Shown here: in pieces, positions 59,487 to 64,000 of the stretch
How positions within the stretch are numbered: the stretch's first letter is position 1
Layout of the letters: each line of letters opens with the position of its first letter
From: Syncephalastrum monosporum B8922
Taxonomy: Eukaryota > Mucoromycota > Mucoromycetes > Mucorales > Syncephalastraceae
Length of the DNA: 64,000 nt
Assembly (NCBI GenBank): GCA_000697355.1
Contig: JNEN01001260.1
Coordinates: forward strand, 62,001 to 126,000
Direction: 5' to 3'
Translations under genes and position numbers: made by a program
The notes under the pieces: model-generated
The model's input: the letters and a program-made list of their open reading frames with translations, nothing else
Told to the model about the DNA's origin: nothing
The model's database searches: none

Positions 59487-60289
59487 CTAGGCGACAGCAG
59501 CAGCCTTTCTAATCTCTGCTTGAGCTGAGAGATGGTTAATGACGATGGGGCGGTAGAATTCTAGATCAGGCACTTTAAGATCGACCACTTTGGCCGCGTC
59601 GTCCCAACGACGAAGTTGGACTTTTTGTTCGTAGAGTGGATCTTTTTCAAATTCAGCAACTTGTTCAGGAGTGAAAGGGCCGCCCTGAGAATGAACAATG
59701 GAAAAATGGCGTGTGTATTAGCGAGTCGAGTCTGGCAAGCACTTTTCCTCCACTTGATTATTGATTTGCTTACCTGATACTTTAGAGACAGTTTGCTTGC
59801 TCCGCTCAAACTTTCGTAGTAGCTCGCATCTTTCCCAGTTAGATAACGCTTGACCGGCACGTGTGACTCCACTAGCTGGGCCACCTTTTCCGAGAAGCCG
59901 AAATTTCGGAGGAGCTCAGCCCCAATGCGCTCATGCCCTTTCACGCCAACGCTGATCTTTTTCTTCGATTCTCCAGTCTCGTCACCTTCCACACTGTCTG
60001 CGTCGCAGAGCATTTGGTCGGCCGCGGTCGAGAACTGTCCAATGTCGTGCAAAAGTGCTGCCAACACCGTCTCGTCGTCCGCCTCTGATTGAAAGAACAA
60101 GTGATCAGAAATTCCATCGGCGTTCGTGATGCATGAAATAGAGAAATATTAGGAATAGATCTTACTGGCTTCGACAGCTTGGGCAGCCGCTTGGAGACTA
60201 TGCTCCAGCTGAGAGATCTTTTCGCCAATGTATCCTTGTTTGCTGCCTTCGATAAGGACATTGAACACGACGTCGGCGGTCTTTTCCAT
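59487..60289 (-). CDS. PhnZ-like HD-domain mixed-valent di-iron oxygenase
   Basis: Three exons (60289-60166, 60084-59774, 59684-59487) encode 210 residues. Bacterial PhnZ cleaves 2-amino-1-hydroxyethylphosphonate to glycine and phosphate with a di-iron centre. From remembered PhnZ numbering, its metal ligands H34, H58, D59, H80, H104 and D161 correspond to H30, H54, D55, H92, H116 and D173 here. Its active-site residues Y24, E27, K108, S126 and R158 correspond to Y20, E23, K120, S138 and R170, with matching spacing apart from one 16-residue insertion (about 70-85). Motifs: YIGEKISQLEHSLQ, ALLHDIGQF, GHERIGAELL, ESHVPVKRYL, QGGPFTPEQVAEFE, LRRWDDAAKV. The usual HDIGH has become HDIGQ (position 58). 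Other HD oxygenases (TmpB, MIOX) are alternatives. It is divergent from a PhyH-type dioxygenase gene. Confidence 0.82.
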
Positions 60290-60463
60290 ATTGTAGTTGC
60301 TTGAGCACGAGTGTGCAAGTGAATGGGCGCGGAAGTGAGTGGGATAGAGCGAAAAAGGGTTCAAATCAGGGTTTACTTAAAGAAGAGGGCAACGGGCGGA
60401 TCTAGCCAAAAGGAGTCAAAAAAGACTTGCAGGGCATCCGCGGATTGCGTGTTTGCATGCACA

Positions 60464-60469
60464 CACGTG
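60464..60469. promoter_or_regulatory. CACGTG E-box
   Basis: CACGTG within ACACACGTGTCC, the core recognised by bHLH factors such as Pho4/NUC-1 of the phosphate-starvation response. One such palindrome in 441 bp can occur by chance; regulation by phosphate is an inference. Confidence 0.35.
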
Positions 60470-60660
60470 TCCCACTGTATCTGTGAATTTCAAGCTCCAG
60501 GTCTGGGACCCTACCCTATCCATCATTATTGGGAACGTCCGTTCCTCGGGATTCCTTGGGTCCAATAGCAGATCCCATGCAAACGCGTCTGTGGGCTCGT
60601 GTACACGCGTGTGGTCATCGTTCGTTACTCATAAACACGAGCGCGGACATAGCACATGAA

Positions 60661-60667
60661 TATAAAA
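60661..60667 (+). promoter_or_regulatory. TATA box
   Basis: TATAAAA in AATATAAAAGGACC, 70 bp upstream of the PhyH-dioxygenase ATG. Confidence 0.55.
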
Positions 60668-60730
60668 GGACCCCGCACTTGATCGTTCGCTGACCTAACA
60701 CAACTAAGTATACCAAGTCACTGATCAACA

Positions 60731-61725
60731 ATGGTTGTCACCCAGAATCAAGAACCCTACGTGCTGTCCGAGGCGCAGCTGCAAGCTTACGAGGATCAAG
60801 GTTTCTTGCTCATTGAAGACTTCTTCTCCCCTGAGGAACATGCCACGCTCAAGCAATACTGTGCTGAGTTCCAGAACTGGGGTAAAGAAAAAGGCAAATG
60901 GATGCAGTATTACGAGGTGAACACCGTGACCGGCGAGGAACAACTTTGCCGTACGGAGAACTTTTCGCCTTACCACGAGGGCATGGCCAACTACATCAAC
61001 AGTGATCGCCTGCTGAATGTTCTCAAGAAGCTTCACGGTGAAGAATATGTCCTGTTCAAGGAGAAGGTCAACTACAAGCTTCCTGGCGGTGGAGGTACTG
61101 TATTGCAACCAAAGGCATGGCATATGCTCATAGTATTTTCGATTAGGATTCCCGGCCCATCAAGACTCTCCTGCTTTTACACAGTTTGGTCAAGTTTCCC
61201 ATATGACCGTCATGTTCACGATTGATCCTACTACCAACGAAAATGGATGTCTCGAAGTCGTCCCTGGCTCGCACAAGAACTCTTATGAGAAGGGTATCCT
61301 ACCTCAGGAAAAACACGACGGCTCTATTTCGCGTGACTGGTGCAAGGAGAATAACTGGATACCGGTTCACTGCAAAGAGGTATGGAATATGGAGCTGACA
61401 GGACGAGTTATTAAGACATAGATGTATCAATAGGGCTCCATTCTGATCTTTGGTGCTTACTTAGCCCATCGCTCAGGTGACAACCAAACAAACAAGTCGC
61501 GTGTGGCGGTGTACCTGACGTATAATGCGGCGCGCGAGGGGAACATGCGCGATACCTACTACAGTGACAAGCGCAAGCTTTTCCCGCCGTCTTATGAGCG
61601 TGAAGAGGGCAAGGATTACAGTAAGTACAGAGATACCGGAGCACTTCGGCGGGAAACTAAATGTGATGCATCCCCTAGGTGAAGGTGCTGTTATTTACAA
61701 CCTAGCAACTCCCATCAAGTCGTAG
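60731..61725 (+). CDS. PhyH-family Fe(II)/2-oxoglutarate dioxygenase, candidate PhnY-like
   Basis: Four exons (60731-61094, 61147-61379, 61434-61620, 61679-61725) give 276 residues, about the size of bacterial PhnY. The double-stranded beta-helix iron triad is H126 and D128 in FPAHQDSPAF plus H211 in AYLAHRSGDN. R222 (NKSRVAVYLTYN) is the expected 2-oxoglutarate anchor. Other PhyH features are QGFLLIEDFFSPEEHATLK, VNYKLPGGGGFPAHQD and ENGCLEVVPGSHKNS, with a C-terminal TYN...DTYYSDKRKLFPPSYERE. PhnY hydroxylates C1 of 2-aminoethylphosphonate to make the substrate of PhnZ; the head-to-head PhnZ-like gene makes this role plausible. By sequence alone it could be another small-molecule hydroxylase. 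Confidence 0.8.
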
Positions 61726-62237
61726 ATAGTTTCAGTGCGAAATACTCTTCGCTTTTTGGGAATTTTGAGCTGCATAGGATAAACTTTCAGTGTACTTATC
61801 ATCGCGTCATTGGAGTCCGGATCCTGTGTTTCATGACATGGTGACGGTGTAACCGTGTCGTGGTCTACAGAAGCCTTCTACGTGCGTAGAATATCGAACC
61901 GCTATTTCGTTTGATTTCGCTGCACTTTCATTGACAATAATTCATCGGTATGTATGATGCTTGCTTATAATAGCTAATCACGTCTCCGTATTACCGAGGA
62001 ACATAGATTTACCTTCATCGTAGCCTAGATAAACAGATTTCAACACAGTTTGCGCGTGTTTAAATCAGAAAATTACAGCCAATAGAGTAAAATACAATAA
62101 CTTTATTACACGGGGCATGCAGGAATGGAAGGTGCCCTGAAAGAAGAACTCGATGTGACTGGTTACGGAAACGCTTTTTGTTCGTGTAAATCTAAAAATT
62201 TGGTATAAAAAACACAAAGAAATCGACCATTGTGGTT
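61726..62237. other. Spacer between PhyH gene and APC4
   Basis: 512 bp between convergent genes; nothing recognisable beyond 3' flanks. Confidence 0.5.
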
Positions 62238-64000
62238 TTAACTGTCCATCAAACAAATCAGGGCCTGGGAGTTGGACGCCACCATGCCGAGTATCCGGCG
62301 TTTTGGTCGTCCGTTGGCACCGAGAACAATGTTCGTCATCCGCGGAAGCTCCATTGTACGTGCAAATTTTGGCTGCCATAAAAAGATAATAGTTGTATGA
62401 GAATCGGATGATCGTTCTACGTCTCCTCTCCTGACCGAAACAGATGGTCCTTCTCTCAGCTTCTATTTGATAATTTCTTACCTCGACGTGTACATTTTTA
62501 TCCAGTGTCATGACGTTCATTTTACTATAGGCATAGGAGCCCAGGTCCAATGTTGCAACAGTCGAGTTTTCGTCTGTTATGGAATGGAAGAGTGAGCTGA
62601 CTGCTTTTTTTCTCTACTTCGCGCTGCCTTACTGTCTTCAGCAGTGCCATAGACAAGGCCCAGACTATCTTGGTCAAAGAATTCCATATCATGGATGCGT
62701 ATCTTGCTCAACTTAATTTGTACACCCTCGATAGTGTCAGCTCCGGACATCCGTACAAGTGTCACTAGAGAGAATCGGGGATGAGCTGAAGCTGTGTATC
62801 CTTCCCATTTGCATTGCTTACGTGTTTCGTCAACTGGGTCTCGTTTTGCAAAGGCATAAAATTGTATGTCTTCGTCTGGAGCACAGGCCACGACATCCCG
62901 TCCAAGAGCATCAATATTGTGTGGAGCAGCCTGAACGGGTATATCGATAGACTTCACCACAGTAGTGTTTTGTGTAACGATTGTGGCAGGCTGTGTCATG
63001 GTCCTCATGCAAGTGTCCTTAAGATTATAAAACGTCTGCCTCAGACTTGTCGCATTTTCTAATTAATGTTTTAGGGTAAATTTTACAGGCTATAGCTTCA
63101 TAATAATATACCTGGATCATTTGATGGGCCGTCAAAGAAATGGAACAACCCGTCTGAAGCAAAGTAGTTGTTAAGATAGTCGATAATCGGCCACGGTGTC
63201 TTTGTGAATATCGGCTTTTCATTGTCCAAGTTAGGTTGATCCATTTCGGATCGTCCAGTTTCTTTCTTATCAGCGTATTTCTGAGTTGCTGAACAAGTTA
63301 AAGTTGAAGTGTTAATGACCTTGTCGTGTAACATCACACGCTTCCTTACTGTGGATGATCCAAAGGATGAACTCGTCAAATAATGTCGATGCTTTGGTGA
63401 CCTCCGCGAGATACGAGTGGAGCTTTTTCGACAACATTTTTGCAGAGTGTATGGTTTGAAAGACCTCATCGATGTTGAGGAGACCAGTGTATTTTTGGAT
63501 ACTACATGAGAAAAGTGGGTTACTTTAAGACAGATTATGACAAATAATTAGGAGCTTACTGCATGCTGCACCCCTTCCAGTAATCAAGGTAGACCAATAG
63601 CCTATCACAAGCTGGTATAAGATACGCGCTTGCGATAGTACGGCATGTCATATAGCTATGGGCGGTCCGAGTTTGCCACATGCGCACTTGCTGTATGATG
63701 CATGCGTGAGTTGACTTGTCATTGGCTGTGTAAGGATGTACTTACTCGCTCGGACACTTTCTCAGAAAAGTATTCTTCGACTGCATCACACGGTCTACCT
63801 AGAGCCAGAAATCCAATCATCTCTAACTCTGGCATAGCCGTACCTTCGTCTGATTACGTATTAGACACACATATATATTTAACGACGACCAAGCATACCG
63901 TCATGGTTGATGATAGAGCTTGTTATCTTTTCTGCATTCTGGTTTGCCATAGTCAAGACGGTTCTGTGGTGCTGCTCAAGAAGCTTGAAACAATATGCCA
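62238..64000 (-). CDS. APC4: Anaphase-promoting complex subunit 4 (APC4), 5' partial
   Basis: Scaffold subunit of the APC/C ubiquitin ligase that drives exit from mitosis. The gene enters from the right edge, so the N-terminal WD40 part is outside. Visible is the helical APC4 long domain: PELEMIGFLALGRPCDAVEE, YFSEKVSER, IPACDRLLVYLDYWKG, LHSYLAEVTKASTLFDEFIL and TKTPWPIIDYLNNYFASDGL. The C-terminal WD blades include SLGLVYG and VATLDLGSYAYSKMN. The final exon (62372-62238) encodes MELPRMTNIVLGANGRPKRR and the end ALICLMDS. A probable 57-nt intron near 62765-62821 has no stop and would add 19 residues if retained. Confidence 0.72.

Larger units (their letters stand above)
60290..60730. promoter_or_regulatory. 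Shared divergent promoter of the HD-oxygenase and PhyH-dioxygenase genes
   Basis: 441 bp between the two start codons. It contains a TATA box for the plus-strand gene (60661-60667), an E-box CACGTG (60464-60469) and several related CACG/CGTG half-sites (near 60600-60610). Coordinated control of both genes is likely from the arrangement. Confidence 0.6.

Noticed and set aside
62765..62821. 57-nt open segment in APC4 as coding sequence
   Set aside because: It has GT and AG ends, a length typical for this genome, and removal keeps the frame; kept as a probable intron but not certain.

Overview
The window is nuclear DNA of a filamentous fungus. The genes are intron-rich: most introns are 37-140 nt with GT..AG ends. 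Both strands are used, spacers are short to moderate, and the housekeeping set is typically fungal (SWI1, SEC5, CSA/ERCC8, BEM46, DIP2/CMR2, ZRG17, SKP1, CSE1, NOC2, MPC1, APC4). Sequence style, a decayed Tc1/mariner copy and the MCT-type transporter expansion suggest an early-diverging lineage, probably Mucoromycota/Mucorales. That is an inference, not something a marker gene here proves.

Layout. 1-10 kb: 3' part of SWI1 (+), SEC5 (-), CSA (+), a small N-acylated protein (+) and a BEM46-like hydrolase (-). 10-22.6 kb: five tandem monocarboxylate-transporter-like MFS genes, all on the minus strand. 24-30.5 kb: a very large DIP2-like adenylate-forming protein (-). 31.9-35.3 kb: a Zrg17-like CDF protein and a class I glutamine amidotransferase (+). 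35.5-36.1 kb: a broken Tc1 transposase. 37.6-48.1 kb: a PEX39/KPWE protein, a small membrane protein, a Myb/SANT protein, SKP1, a NoxR/p67phox-like TPR-PB1 protein and a cysteine-rich secreted protein. 48.1-51 kb: a gene-poor stretch with a decayed coiled-coil ORF. 51-58.6 kb: CSE1 and NOC2 (+), then MPC1 (-). 59.5-61.7 kb: a divergent pair, an HD-domain oxygenase (PhnZ type, -) and an Fe(II)/2-oxoglutarate dioxygenase (PhyH/PhnY type, +), sharing a 441-bp promoter. 62.2-64 kb: the 3' part of APC4 (-).

How genes work together. Most neighbours are unrelated housekeeping genes. The exception is the divergent pair at 59.5-61.7 kb. In bacteria PhnY hydroxylates 2-aminoethylphosphonate and PhnZ cleaves the product to glycine and phosphate. 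The fungal HD protein keeps nearly every PhnZ active-site residue at matching spacing. This looks like a eukaryotic two-enzyme oxidative phosphonate-degradation module and is the most interesting system here.

The second theme is extreme exon architecture. Four of the five tandem transporters need a 2-nt exon (GG) between two introns to encode a conserved W-G step; in the fifth paralogue the GG is fused to the next exon. MPC1 needs a 4-nt exon, and SEC5 a 37-nt intron. These exon models come from reading frame and family conservation; no transcript data were available.
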